Origin: Anaerolineaceae bacterium
GTDB taxonomy: Bacteria > Chloroflexota > Anaerolineae > Anaerolineales > Anaerolineaceae
Direction of reading: 5' to 3'
DNA: 6,648 nt
NCBI GenBank assembly: GCA_003448875.1
Contig: DLXG01000135.1
Coordinates: forward strand, 1-6,648
The first letter of the stretch is position 1; the number at the start of each line of letters is the position of its first letter. A program made the position numbers and the translations under genes. Below, one piece after another: positions 6,646 through 6,648 of the stretch. Under the pieces are notes generated by a model, which saw only the letters and a list, made by a program, of their open reading frames with translations, had not been told where the DNA came from and did no database searches.

Positions 6646-6648
6646 ATG
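6646..6648 (+). CDS. rpoC: start codon of the next gene, presumably rpoC (beta' subunit)
   Basis: Only the ATG lies in the window. It begins 9 bases after the rpoB stop and is preceded by AAAGG at 6636-6640, a usable ribosome binding site 5 bases upstream. In nearly all bacteria rpoC follows rpoB directly and is cotranscribed with it, so rpoC is the expected gene. No residue beyond Met can be read, so the identity rests on gene order alone. Confidence 0.55.

Noticed and set aside
1..6648. A mobile element, defence island, CRISPR array or biosynthetic cluster.
   Set aside because: No transposase, integrase, direct-repeat array, toxin-antitoxin pair or multi-gene pathway is seen; all genes are on one strand and of ordinary housekeeping type.

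Overview
The window looks like chromosomal DNA from a bacterium, most likely a member of the Chloroflexota of the Anaerolineae type. That placement is an inference: the RNA polymerase beta subunit lacks both large insertions of the E. coli protein, carries two different insertions of its own, and resembles beta subunits I associate with Chloroflexota. The accessory genes (tandem GNAT, HAD, YfcE-like phosphoesterase) fit but are not diagnostic. Everything is on the + strand, and base composition looks moderate and even, with no sign of mobile DNA, tRNA, rRNA or CRISPR.

Layout. (1) 1-212: the C-terminal end of a RimJ/RimL-type GNAT acetyltransferase. (2) 216-1220: a 334-residue protein with two GNAT domains, starting 3 bases after the first gene and probably cotranscribed with it. 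(3) 1221-1306: a short non-coding gap with a strong 12-bp hairpin followed at once by an extended -10 promoter, which appears to separate two transcription units. (4) 1307-1930 and 1935-2561: a HAD-family hydrolase and a YfcE-like metallophosphoesterase, only 4 bases apart. (5) 2562-2715: a 154-base AT-rich gap with a near-consensus extended -10 promoter and a leader of about 100 nt that can form short competing hairpins, one covering the ribosome binding site. (6) 2716-6636: a complete rpoB. (7) 6646-6648: the ATG of the next gene, presumably rpoC.

The first four genes look like small housekeeping or metabolite-modifying enzymes with no evident shared pathway. The dominant gene is rpoB, which here does not follow rplK-rplA-rplJ-rplL as in many bacteria but has its own promoter and leader. 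The most interesting signals lie inside RpoB. An insertion of roughly 137 residues (about 996-1132), rich in tryptophan and acidic residues, contains about four degenerate copies of a motif like [12 protein letters not shown]. A second insertion of about 50 residues (about 498-553) resembles a beta-beta' module. The rifampicin pocket also has Thr where E. coli has Arg529. I see no new defence, mobile or biosynthetic system in this window.
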